From a virus, in IMG/VR virus record IMGVR_UViG_3300032069_000204, positions 1 to 24,656 of that record: a stretch of DNA of 24,656 nucleotides, one strand, 5' to 3'. A program made the translations under genes and the position numbers. The notes beneath the pieces were generated by a model that was not told where the DNA came from, made no database searches, and worked only from the letters and a program-made list of their open reading frames with translations. This document shows positions 6,524 through 12,209 of this stretch, in pieces. The first letter of the stretch is position 1. Every line of letters begins with the position of its first letter.

Positions 6524-7618
6524 TTAAAAAAATTTATTTTGTGTCTTATCACCACCCAAAATCAAATTTATTTCCTCTTTAATTTCATGTAACGGCTTCC
6601 AAGTTTCAACTTCTTTTTCAGGTAAATTAAGCCATAACTTAATCGCTACAATCTGCCCCTCTGTCCAGTTTTTTAAATCCGGAACAAAAAACTCTAAAAC
6701 TTTTTTAGTTATTTGAATATCATTTGTTAACTCAAACAACCGATTAGTAACAACACGCACCCAATAATCAGTATCAAAATCAGGTATTGGTTTATGGATT
6801 TGTTTTGAATAAACTTCAAATCTTTCTTTTATTTCAGTTACTGAGTAAGGACGTTTAGATTTTTTAATTCCTTTTTTTGATTTAACAACTTCAATTTCTT
6901 GTTGTTCTGATTTTTGAGATTCTTCTTTTACACCGATTATTTGGTTATAATCTTCTTTCAATTCTTGTTCATTTAAAACTGATATTGTAGGTAATGATTT
7001 AATTTCATCATCAATAAAATTAACTGGCTCTGTTTTATTAACCTTGCTTTGCTCCATTGATTGCCGAACTTTATTGATATTATCTTTTATTTCATTTGTT
7101 GGTTCTTCAGCATTGAATATTTCACCTTCCACATAAGTTGGAAACATTGTTACGTCAGGGCAATATTTTCTTTGACCCTTTCCCATTGCCCTTGCAAATA
7201 GCATATCCCATGGTTTTCGCTTATAATTTTCCTTCTGGCCTAATCCTTCTTGAATTGCCATTTCTATTGTGTAGGTAAAATCTCCTTGCAATTCCCACTT
7301 TTTTGTTTTTTTGTTTATGCTATAAAATTTTATAGAACAAACTTTATCATTCAATTCGGCAATTTCATAATCATAGTTCGGATGCTGTCTTATTAATGCC
7401 CCCGCAACCATTGGTTTTATAAATAACGCCCCTTCAATAATATGAAGCCCCTGCATTGCTGCAAATGGTTTTATTCCAAGTTCTTTGCCCGCCATAATTT
7501 TTACCGTAGCCTGAGCTTCTTTTTGAATGTCTTTGAAAAGTCCCGAAGCATAAAAAGCCTTTGATATTTTCTCAACTTCCGTAAAAGCCATTAAGGCTAA
7601 TTCATTAGATTCCGTCAT
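6524..7618 (-). CDS. RecT-like single-strand annealing protein
   Basis: 364 residues from ATG 7618 with AAAGGAGGAG upstream. The core (residues about 10-170) fits the RecT-related phage pattern: ATVKIMAGKELGIKPFAAMQGLHIIEGALFIKPMV with ALIRQHP (37-80), then DFTYTIEMAIQEGLG (113-127), KRKPWDMLFARAMGKGQRKYCPDV (133-156) and a TYVEGEI end. The second half (170-364) is charged, with a lysine-rich linker near residue 235-258, and a helical C-terminal domain that I do not recognise. Known role: anneals complementary ssDNA or drives strand invasion with the partner exonuclease. The neighbouring YqaJ, NinG and PolX-like genes support this. The exact family name (RecT proper or a sister family) needs a profile search. 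Confidence 0.72.
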   Translation of the reverse strand: MTESNELALMAFTEVEKISKAFYASGLFKDIQKEAQATVKIMAGKELGIKPFAAMQGLHIIEGALFIKPMVAGALIRQHPNYDYEIAELNDKVCSIKFYSINKKTKKWELQGDFTYTIEMAIQEGLGQKENYKRKPWDMLFARAMGKGQRKYCPDVTMFPTYVEGEIFNAEEPTNEIKDNINKVRQSMEQSKVNKTEPVNFIDDEIKSLPTISVLNEQELKEDYNQIIGVKEESQKSEQQEIEVVKSKKGIKKSKRPYSVTEIKERFEVYSKQIHKPIPDFDTDYWVRVVTNRLFELTNDIQITKKVLEFFVPDLKNWTEGQIVAIKLWLNLPEKEVETWKPLHEIKEEINLILGGDKTQNKFF

Positions 7619-7633
7619 AACTCCTCCTTTGTG

Positions 7634-8140
7634 TTAAAAATTATAAATTGATTTATTCCTTAACTCAGGTTTAATAAAATTTACTTTCATTAAATCGAAA
7701 TATTCCTGTTCTTCAAATAAAGGTATCTTGGTTTCACCTTTCCATAAATAACCTCCTTCTTGTTTATAACCATTCCGCTTTACAACTATATCTACCCAAT
7801 ATTTTGAAAATTCCCAATTGCCTGTTCTTATTAACAATATATTTCCATAGTTATCAAGTTGACAAATAAACAAATCTAAATTTATTTTTTCGGGTAAGAG
7901 CCGAGCTGTATATTTCCCAATAGGCTCACCTTTTATTTTTTCCCATTGATTTACCATATTGATAAACTCTGCAACCGGTTCTTCTGTAAATAAATTTATT
8001 GTAGGTACGCAGACTATCTCAATATCTTTAATGGTTTCTTTTTTTCGCCTTATCGAGCCAGTTATTTCGGCTCTTTGACAAGATGGTTTCAACATTCCCA
8101 GATATTTCTCCGCTATTTTTAAGGCTTCTTTATATTGCAT
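7634..8140 (-). CDS. mini DNA polymerase X / beta-like nucleotidyltransferase
   Basis: 168 residues from ATG 8140, which has GGTGGGG seven bases upstream; the in-frame GTG at 8152 is a weaker alternative. The palm motif is clear: TGSIRRKKETIKDIEIV (27-43), with D39 and E41 in place of the usual DxD, and the third acidic residue D89 in KINLDLFI. Then LIRTGNWEFSKY (103-114) matches the polymerase-beta YFTGS region, and FEEQEYFDLMKVNFIKPELRN (142-162) matches the C-terminal thumb end. The 8-kDa lyase and fingers domains are absent, so this is a catalytic core only, about half the length of Pol beta. A role in end filling or gap repair during phage recombination is inferred from its neighbours. 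The DIE variant makes activity uncertain but still plausible. Confidence 0.82.
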   Translation of the reverse strand: MQYKEALKIAEKYLGMLKPSCQRAEITGSIRRKKETIKDIEIVCVPTINLFTEEPVAEFINMVNQWEKIKGEPIGKYTARLLPEKINLDLFICQLDNYGNILLIRTGNWEFSKYWVDIVVKRNGYKQEGGYLWKGETKIPLFEEQEYFDLMKVNFIKPELRNKSIYNF

Positions 8141-8481
8141 TTTTTTCCCCACCGAATAAGCATTCCTTTTTTACCAGCTTTACTACGCCTTAAATATTTT
8201 AATTTTTTTTCTGTCATTTTATTATTAATATATTCACTCCAAAATTCCCGACCATCTGTTTCAAAAATTTTCAATTCAAAACATAAATTCATAAACTTCT
8301 CAAACTTTTTTAAATCTGTTCTCAAATAAAATGAAAGGGCAGGATATGAACTTATTGCTAAACGATTATTAATTGCTCGTTCTAATTTTTGTAGAAGAAC
8401 AATAAGGATTCCATAGCCCCACCATTCATCATTATCTAATGAAAACCGCAATTTCTTTATTTCCTCAAAATCATGTTGCAT
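8119..8481 (-). CDS. DUF4373/Lin1244-like winged-helix replication-type protein (short)
   Basis: 120 residues from ATG 8481 with AAGGTG upstream. KIKKLR-like DFEEIKKLRFSLDNDEWWGYGILIVLLQKLE (residues 4-34) followed by SYPALSFYLRTDLKKFEKFMNLCFELKIFETDGREFWSE (45-83) and the terminal RSKAGKKGMLIRWGKK (99-114) fits the DUF4373 fold known from phage and plasmid replication initiators. It lacks the long C-terminal DnaD-like region and is therefore a stand-alone N-terminal module. A longer relative is encoded at 16478-17419. It overlaps its upstream winged-helix neighbour by 11 bases and the PolX gene by 22. Likely DNA binding; specific job unknown. Confidence 0.7.
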   Translation of the reverse strand: MQHDFEEIKKLRFSLDNDEWWGYGILIVLLQKLERAINNRLAISSYPALSFYLRTDLKKFEKFMNLCFELKIFETDGREFWSEYINNKMTEKKLKYLRRSKAGKKGMLIRWGKKCNIKKP

Positions 8482-8662
8482 TTTTCACCTTAATATATTT
8501 TCCCTTATCAATTCTTCTAATTATACCCATATTGATTGCTTCATTAATCAGGTAGCCGAAATAAGAAAATGATATATTAAGATATTTCGCCTTATTAATA
8601 AAATCCTGTCTTGTAAACATAACAGGCAATTTCTCAAATATTTTTTTAACTTCATTTGTCAT
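8471..8662 (-). CDS. small winged-helix protein
   Basis: 63 residues from ATG 8662 with AAAGGAAAAA upstream. FTRQDFINKAKYLNISFSYFGYLINEAINMGIIRRIDKGKYIKV (16-59) has the helix-helix-strand-strand order of a minimal winged helix with a basic wing (IRRIDKGKY). It is the first gene after the promoter at 8694-8725 and heads the recombination operon, so it may be a regulator or a recombination/replication accessory protein (inference). It overlaps the next gene by 11 bases. Confidence 0.68.
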   Translation of the reverse strand: MTNEVKKIFEKLPVMFTRQDFINKAKYLNISFSYFGYLINEAINMGIIRRIDKGKYIKVKNAT

Positions 8663-8693
8663 AATATTTTTCCTTTGTTAAACAAATTTTTTA

Positions 8694-8725
8694 CAAAAAT
8701 AATAAATAATAAAATAAAAAACAAA
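8694..8725 (-). promoter_or_regulatory. Bacteroidota-type promoter of the recombination operon
   Basis: On the minus strand TTTG (8725-8722), a 20-base spacer, then TATTTTTG (8701-8694). This fits the Bacteroidota -33 TTTG and -7 TAnnTTTG consensus. It leaves about 32 bases to the ATG at 8662, enough for the AAAGG ribosome site. The DNA is AT-rich, so chance matches are possible, but the same layout recurs at 14588-14619. Confidence 0.6.
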
Positions 8726-8741
8726 TATTATTTTATTTTTG

Positions 8742-8951
8742 TTAAGCCTTTCCCCAACTCAAGTGTTCATCCCGATATTTCTGAAATTTCAGCTCTTCGT
8801 AATAACCTTCAGCGTTTACTTTTTCATCCAATTCGTCTTCGTATTCGTCTTCGACTTCGTTTCTAAGCTCGTCTTCAATTTCCCTCAATTCCGCAAGGTT
8901 CTGCTCAGGGTCGAGGCAGTCGCCGAGTAATTCAAATAAATCGTCTTTCAT
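8742..8951 (-). CDS. highly acidic small protein, unknown function
   Basis: 69 residues from ATG 8951, behind an AGAGAAACAAA leader typical of this island. By my count 25 residues are Asp or Glu and about 8 are Lys or Arg, with an acidic run around residues 24-43 (EIEDELRNEVEDEYEDELDE). The DNA is visibly richer in G and C than its neighbours and partly repetitive in that run. It overlaps the preceding gene by four bases (ATGA). Acidic small phage proteins can be DNA mimics, but that is only one possibility; an ordinary helical scaffold is equally likely. It is the last gene before the promoter at 8694-8725. Confidence 0.6.
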   Translation of the reverse strand: MKDDLFELLGDCLDPEQNLAELREIEDELRNEVEDEYEDELDEKVNAEGYYEELKFQKYRDEHLSWGKA

Positions 8952-9259
8952 TTTGTTTCTCTTTTTATATAAAAATCTATATTAGAATTTTCTTTACGTT
9001 CTTTAGCAGTTATATTATTCAAATTACCTATTAACCTTGTACAACTTCCATTTAGTCCTGTACAGTCACCATACAGACCAGAACAATTTCCAAATAATTC
9101 GGAACAGTCGCCATACAAACCATTACAATTACCTTTCAGTCCTGTACAGTCGCCATACAATCCAGAATAGTCGCCATACAATCCTTTGCCTGCACCTACT
9201 TTTCGGATGCTATTTTCAAAATGAAATAATTGATTCTTAATTCTTATTAATGTTTTCAT
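8948..9259 (-). CDS. heptapeptide-repeat (GLYGDCT) protein, copy 1
   Basis: 103 residues from ATG 9259, with AAAAGGAGAAATAAA directly upstream; the reading frame is open further upstream but that part overlies two other genes. After MKTLIRIKNQLFHFENSIRKVGAGK come eight 7-residue units of the form GLYGDC(S/T) (units vary: GLKGNCN, ELFGNCS, GLNGSCT, RLIGNLN), then NNITAKERKENSNIDFYIKRETK. Cysteine occurs in six units at the same place. Such G-hydrophobic-x-G-x-C/V-x repeats are expected to form a narrow beta-solenoid (inference). A near-identical paralogue with six units lies 325 bases upstream (9584-9865). Coupled to the next gene by ATGA. Function unknown. Confidence 0.75.
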   Translation of the reverse strand: MKTLIRIKNQLFHFENSIRKVGAGKGLYGDYSGLYGDCTGLKGNCNGLYGDCSELFGNCSGLYGDCTGLNGSCTRLIGNLNNITAKERKENSNIDFYIKRETK

Positions 9260-9408
9260 TTTATTTCTCCTTTTGTTTGGTTTGATAATATAACAGATAT
9301 GCCTAATAGAATAAATGAAGTTTGGAATTCTTGTTGCCAAAAATATACCATTGAAGCAATAAATAATATTATTGCTAATAACATTGTTAAAATAATCTGT
9401 ATTTTCAT
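9256..9408 (-). CDS. 50-residue two-helix membrane protein
   Basis: A short gene at ATG 9408 with AAAAGGAGAAACAAA upstream; its TGA overlaps the next ATG (ATGA). The protein MKIQIILTMLLAIILFIASM... has two hydrophobic helices (about residues 4-23 and 31-42) separated by YFWQQEFQTS, then a polar NQTKGEIK tail. The shape would suit a small holin or other membrane peptide, but no family is recognised and it lies far from the transglycosylase. Confidence 0.62.
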   Translation of the reverse strand: MKIQIILTMLLAIILFIASMVYFWQQEFQTSFILLGISVILSNQTKGEIK

Positions 9409-9422
9409 TTTGTTTCTCCTTT

Positions 9423-9587
9423 TCAATCATTAAAAATTTCCTCAGACCATAAATTATTTTTTGTTTCATCAAGTCCTCTTCTATCAGTTTCAACTTTTGC
9501 AAATTGTCGGATTTCTTCAATAGTATCTCCTTCAACTATTATATAATCCTCATAATCTTCAATTGTCCAATGAATTAAGAATTTCAT
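9423..9587 (-). CDS. 54-residue acidic protein, unknown
   Basis: Starts at ATG 9587 behind AAAAGGAGAAACAAA and stops with TGA at 9423-9425. The start overlaps the stop of the second heptapeptide-repeat gene as ATGA. The protein begins MKFLIHWTIEDYEDYIIVEG, a likely beta-strand pair, followed by TIEEIRQFAKVETDRRGLDE, a helix. This looks like a small, compact, soluble domain. No family recognised. Confidence 0.62.
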   Translation of the reverse strand: MKFLIHWTIEDYEDYIIVEGDTIEEIRQFAKVETDRRGLDETKNNLWSEEIFND

Positions 9588-9865
9588 TTTGTTTCTCCTT
9601 TTATATAAAAATCTATATAAGAATTTTCTTTGCGTTCTTTAGCAGTTATATTATTCAAATTGCCTATTAACCTTGTACAACTTCCATTTAGTCCTGTACA
9701 ACCACCTGTCAGTCCTGAACAATCACCATATAGTCCTGTACAGTCGCCATACAATCCAGAACAGTCGCCATACAATCCTTTGCCTGCACCTACTTTTCGG
9801 ATGCTATTTTCATAATGGAATAATTGATTCTTAGTTTTTGTTAATGTTTTTGTTAATGTTTTCAT
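9584..9865 (-). CDS. heptapeptide-repeat (GLYGDCS) protein, copy 2
   Basis: 93 residues from ATG 9865 with AAAGGAGAAACAAG upstream. Same plan as the copy at 8948-9259: a basic N-terminus (MKTLTKTLTKTKNQLFHYEN, containing a small KTLT duplication), SIRKVGAGK, then six GLYGDC(S/T)-type units (GLYGDCS, GLYGDCT, GLYGDCS, GLTGGCT, GLNGSCT, RLIGNLN) and the shared C-terminus NNITAKERKENSYIDFYIK. The flanks are nearly identical between copies while the repeat number differs by two, showing tandem gene duplication with repeat expansion or contraction. Predicted beta-solenoid; function unknown. Confidence 0.75.
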   Translation of the reverse strand: MKTLTKTLTKTKNQLFHYENSIRKVGAGKGLYGDCSGLYGDCTGLYGDCSGLTGGCTGLNGSCTRLIGNLNNITAKERKENSYIDFYIKGETK

Positions 9866-10056
9866 CTTGTTTCTCCTTTGTTCTGTTTAAAAAAATATCT
9901 CTCATTTTTATATTTGCCTTCTGCGAATAATTTTCTGTTATTTTGATAAACAAATATTTTTAATTTTTCAATGTTTTCTTTCACGGGAGCATATCGTTTG
10001 ACTTCGATTAGTTCCTTATTAATTAATTGATACAATATCAATTTCCCTTTATTCAT
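9862..10056 (-). CDS. small basic protein, unknown
   Basis: 64 residues from ATG 10056, ending with a TGA that overlaps the next start as ATGA. Lysine-rich (LIEVKRYAPVKENIEKLKIFVYQNNRKLF), probably a compact alpha/beta protein. Before the tnpB insertion, its start would have overlapped the stop of the upstream 72-residue gene (see the tnpB element), so the insertion now separates it from its former operon partner. The AAAGG eight to twelve bases upstream of the ATG survives. Confidence 0.6.
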   Translation of the reverse strand: MNKGKLILYQLINKELIEVKRYAPVKENIEKLKIFVYQNNRKLFAEGKYKNERYFFKQNKGETR

Positions 10057-10082
10057 GATAATTTCGGCTTTCCTTTAGTTAG

Positions 10083-10114
10083 AAAATAATTTGTCAAATA
10101 TATGAAATTATTTT
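10083..10114 (+). repeat. left-end hairpin of the tnpB element
   Basis: Perfect inverted repeat AAAATAATTT (10083-10092) and AAATTATTTT (10105-10114) with a 12-base loop, at the subterminal place where IS200/IS605 elements carry the left-end recognition hairpin. It overlaps the promoter-like boxes that would drive tnpB. Confidence 0.7.
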
Positions 10115-10123
10115 GTATATTTG
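10090..10123 (+). promoter_or_regulatory. promoter-like boxes of tnpB, possibly leaderless
   Basis: TTTG at 10090-10093, a 22-base spacer, and TATATTTG at 10116-10123, an exact TAnnTTTG match. The tnpB ATG follows only four bases later (10128), so transcription would start at or just inside the start codon, giving a leaderless or nearly leaderless message. Confidence 0.5.
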
Positions 10124-10127
10124 CATT

Positions 10128-11243
10128 ATGAAATTGATATTGCAAATAAAACTTCTCCCAATACAGGAGCAATTCGCTTCCCTTAAAAATACTTTGATAG
10201 AGGCGAATACCGCCTGCAATGAAATCTCTAACATTGCTTGGAGCAAAAAACTTTTTAATCAGTTCAAGTTGCACCACGAATGCTATTATAGAATAAAAAA
10301 CAATTTTAACCTTTCGGCTCAAATGGTTGTCCGTTGTATTTCTAAAGTTGCGGATTCTTATAAGATTGATAAAAAGGTTAAAAGAGAATTTCGTCCACTT
10401 GGTGCAATTACTTATGATGCTCGTATTTTGTCCTATGTGAAAGAGGGAATTTCCATGTGGACTGTTGGAGGTCGTCTGAAGATTCCATTTGTTTGCCATA
10501 ACCAAAAATACATTCCTTATATAAAAGGCGAAGCGGATTTGGTATTTAAGAAAGAAAAATTTTACATTTTCCAGACCGTTGAAGTTCCCGAAGAAGATAT
10601 GAAAGATATTGAGGAGTTTATCGGAGTGGATTTTGGTTTGGTTTCGATTGCAACCCTTAGTAATGGTAAAGAATTTAACTCTAAAAAACTTCAAGATTAT
10701 CGAGAAAAAAGACAAAAAGTAAGAAGCTCCGTTCAAAGCAAACGCACAAGAGGAAGTAAAAAACTCTTGAAAAGGCTTAGTGGCAGAGAACGTACCACAA
10801 CTTCTATTATTAACCACACTATTGCCAAGCAAATTGTTCAAATTGCTAAAGAAGAAAACAAAGGGATTGCTATTGAAGAACTTAAAGGCATCCGCTTTTC
10901 TTCTTTGAAAAAAGGAAAGAAGTTTAGAACAAGAGTTGGCAAGTGGTCCTTCAATCAATTGCGTCAATACATTTCCTATAAAGCTATTCTTAATGGTGTT
11001 CAGGTTGTTTTGGTTAATCCAAGATATACAAGCAAGACTTGCAGTAACTGCCATCATATAGGCAATAGGAAAGGAAAGGTATTTGTTTGCAATAACTGCG
11101 GAAACAATATGGATGCTGACTTTAACGCCAGCCGAAATATTGCTATGCTTGGGGCTTCCGTAAATAAGCCCGAAAAGTCGGATATGTATAGCTGTACTTT
11201 GCATTATTCAGATTTAAAGTCCTTCTGCTTTAGCAGTGGGTAA
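10128..11243 (+). CDS. tnpB: TnpB (IS605 OrfB) RNA-guided nuclease
   Basis: 371 residues from ATG 10128; a TTG at 10113 is in frame but inside the promoter box. The RuvC-like triad is complete: IGVDFG with D168, IAIEELKG with E250, and DADFNASRNI with D329/D331. The zinc ribbon lies between the last two (C305, C308, C321, C324). The basic stretch KRQKVRSSVQSKRTRGSKKLLKRLSGRERTT (194-225) is typical of the nucleic-acid binding region between the first two motifs. Length and order fit intact TnpB. Known role: nuclease guided by an omega RNA from the right end, which keeps the element at its donor site. It is the only plus-strand gene here, against a fully minus-strand phage, and its base composition is somewhat less AT-rich than the neighbouring genes. 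Confidence 0.93.
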   Translation: MKLILQIKLLPIQEQFASLKNTLIEANTACNEISNIAWSKKLFNQFKLHHECYYRIKNNFNLSAQMVVRCISKVADSYKIDKKVKREFRPLGAITYDARILSYVKEGISMWTVGGRLKIPFVCHNQKYIPYIKGEADLVFKKEKFYIFQTVEVPEEDMKDIEEFIGVDFGLVSIATLSNGKEFNSKKLQDYREKRQKVRSSVQSKRTRGSKKLLKRLSGRERTTTSIINHTIAKQIVQIAKEENKGIAIEELKGIRFSSLKKGKKFRTRVGKWSFNQLRQYISYKAILNGVQVVLVNPRYTSKTCSNCHHIGNRKGKVFVCNNCGNNMDADFNASRNIAMLGASVNKPEKSDMYSCTLHYSDLKSFCFSSG

Positions 11244-11441
11244 TTTACCAATTTTATCCTTATTAAAATCCTCATAAATATATTTTTCCACAATTGTTGG
11301 AATTGAATCATTCTTGCTTATGCCTTCTCCATTTACATTTCTCATAATCTCATCAAGATTATCTGCTACGAGACGGAGTTTGTCCGTAGAGTTATGCAAT
11401 TCATTTGCAATTGTTTTTAATTTTTCGATTAGTTCATTCAT
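11214..11441 (-). CDS. small coiled-coil-like protein with 3' end replaced by the tnpB insertion
   Basis: 75 residues as it now stands, from ATG 11441 with AGGGGAAATT upstream. The N-terminal 35 residues (MNELIEKLKTIANELHNSTD...) form an amphipathic helix. The last residues LPTAKAEGL are encoded by the right end of the tnpB element. Joining across the element gives ...KDKIG KGKPKLS and a TGA that overlaps the next gene's ATG at 10056 (ATGA). The original protein was therefore about 72 residues, and the insertion swapped only its last half-dozen residues while leaving the gene probably functional. Its start overlaps the upstream 45-residue membrane gene by eight bases. Confidence 0.7.
   Translation of the reverse strand: MNELIEKLKTIANELHNSTDKLRLVADNLDEIMRNVNGEGISKNDSIPTIVEKYIYEDFNKDKIGKLPTAKAEGL
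11225..11236 (+). repeat. right-end hairpin of the tnpB element
   Basis: CTGC-TTTA-GCAG palindrome inside the last codons of tnpB, followed by GTGGGTAATTT to the inferred element end at 11246. In this group the right-end palindrome also forms the scaffold end of the omega RNA, with the guide read from the flank beyond it. Confidence 0.65.
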
Positions 11442-11571
11442 AATTTCCCCTAAAAAAAAACTGCCAATAAAAATAAATGAAATAAGCACAGATAATAAGC
11501 AGAGCAATCTCCCTGCCAAGTCTATCAAGAAATTTTTTGTTTCTTAAATAATAATTCATAATAATTTTCAT
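11434..11571 (-). CDS. 45-residue membrane protein
   Basis: A short gene starting at ATG 11571 with AAGGAG seven bases upstream and ending in a TGA (11434-11436) that overlaps the next start by eight bases. The protein starts MKIIMNYYLRNKKFLDRLGR, basic, and then one hydrophobic helix rich in aromatics (EIALLIICAYFIYFYWQFFF, 21-40) with a short RGNYE tail. Topology would be N-in by the positive-inside rule. No family recognised. Confidence 0.58.
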   Translation of the reverse strand: MKIIMNYYLRNKKFLDRLGREIALLIICAYFIYFYWQFFFRGNYE

Positions 11572-11582
11572 AATATTACTCC

Positions 11583-11828
11583 TTAGCCATAGCCATTTCC
11601 ATAATCAAAGCCAGAGCCAGAACCATAGCCAGAACCATTGCCCTCACCATTGCCCTCACCATTGCCATTGCCATAGCCATAACCAAAACCATAGCCATAG
11701 CCATTGCCCTCACCATTGCCAGAACCAGAGTTATAGCAAAAGCCAGAGCCATTGCCCTCACCATTGCCATTGCCATAGCCAGAGCCATTGCCATCGCCAA
11801 AACCATAGCATCTGCTTATTGTTTCCAT
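11583..11828 (-). CDS. Gly-X dipeptide-repeat protein
   Basis: 81 residues from ATG 11828 (AAAGG about nine bases upstream); the frame is open further upstream but overlies another gene. After METISRCY the protein is a run of Gly-X pairs with X being Asn, Tyr, Ser, Glu, Asp or Phe (for example GYGFGYGYGNGNGEGNGEGN), interrupted once by FCYNS and once by FD. The DNA is a 6-bp-phased minisatellite with repeated ATTGCCCTCACC blocks on the plus strand, so unit number is likely to vary. Its start lies inside the end of the preceding gene (13-base overlap). Low-complexity Gly-rich proteins of this kind occur in gut-type phages; function unknown. Confidence 0.6.
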   Translation of the reverse strand: METISRCYGFGDGNGSGYGNGNGEGNGSGFCYNSGSGNGEGNGYGYGFGYGYGNGNGEGNGEGNGSGYGSGSGFDYGNGYG

Positions 11829-12151
11829 ATCTGCACCTTTCCTATTGATTCCTTTGCTTTTTCTGTAATTGGGATTAATTCGATGACTTGTGTCAGAATA
11901 ACAGATGAAACTTCTTGTGGAAATTTGCATTTATCAGGTTTGGACGTGCCTTCCATTGCTAATTGGCTGAGTGTGGCTGCTCCGTCCCAATACCATATAC
12001 GCCTTGCATTAAGCAATTCCGCCTCTTGCCCTTTTCTGCTTTTTAGATAACCAGCAAATACACCTGCCGAATAAGTTCTTACCATCATATATGGTAGTTC
12101 ATCCGCATTAATACTCGGTTTTTCTTGAATACTATCCTTTGATTTTGACAT
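11816..12151 (-). CDS. conserved phage protein (resembles DUF6948), unknown function
   Basis: 111 residues from ATG 12151 with AGGAGAAATTTT upstream. The core from residue 20 to about 100 (YMMVRTYSAGVFAGYL, NARRIWYWDGAATLSQLAMEGT, CKFPQEVSSVILTQVIEL, then EKAKESI) matches what I recall of DUF6948. It is a compact beta-rich domain seen in many tailed phages, often near tail or accessory genes. I cannot verify the accession without a search. No catalytic residues are evident. It starts a run of accessory genes with similar leaders. Confidence 0.68.
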   Translation of the reverse strand: MSKSKDSIQEKPSINADELPYMMVRTYSAGVFAGYLKSRKGQEAELLNARRIWYWDGAATLSQLAMEGTSKPDKCKFPQEVSSVILTQVIELIPITEKAKESIGKVQIWKQ

Positions 12152-12209
12152 AAAATTTCTCCTAAAATTTGTAAAACAATAAATTTTCAAAAATATTACT
12201 CCTTTCCTG

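Larger units (their letters stand above)
10077..11246 (+). mobile_element. IS200/IS605-group element carrying only tnpB (IS1341-like)
   Basis: About 1170 bp with ends placed to within three bases, because TTT occurs at both junctions (10074-10076 and 11244-11246). A perfect 10-bp inverted repeat, AAAATAATTT / AAATTATTTT, forms the left-end hairpin (10083-10092 with 10105-10114). The right end has CTGC-TTTA-GCAG (11225-11236) overlapping the tnpB stop region. There is no target duplication, as expected for this group. Removing the element joins 11247 to 10076 and restores a gene with the local ATGA overlap. No tnpA is present, so mobility would need a transposase in trans. Confidence 0.82.

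Noticed and set aside
8675-8930. Plus-strand frames opposite the acidic gene and promoter
   Set aside because: No ribosome site; antisense of the acidic-codon run gives an artificial Val/Phe/Arg pattern.
9260-9535. N-terminal extension of heptapeptide-repeat copy 1
   Set aside because: The extension overlies two separate small genes (9256-9408, 9423-9587) with strong ribosome sites; ATG 9259 has its own AAAAGGAG.
10053-11204. 383-codon minus-strand frame opposite tnpB
   Set aside because: Pure antisense of a recognisable TnpB with intact motifs; its phenylalanine/asparagine-rich composition is typical of a shadow frame. Its last codons coincide with the restored end of the interrupted gene only because of the insertion.
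11576-11806. Met/Ala-rich frame in the Gly-X region
   Set aside because: Another frame of the same 6-bp repeat; no suitable start site.
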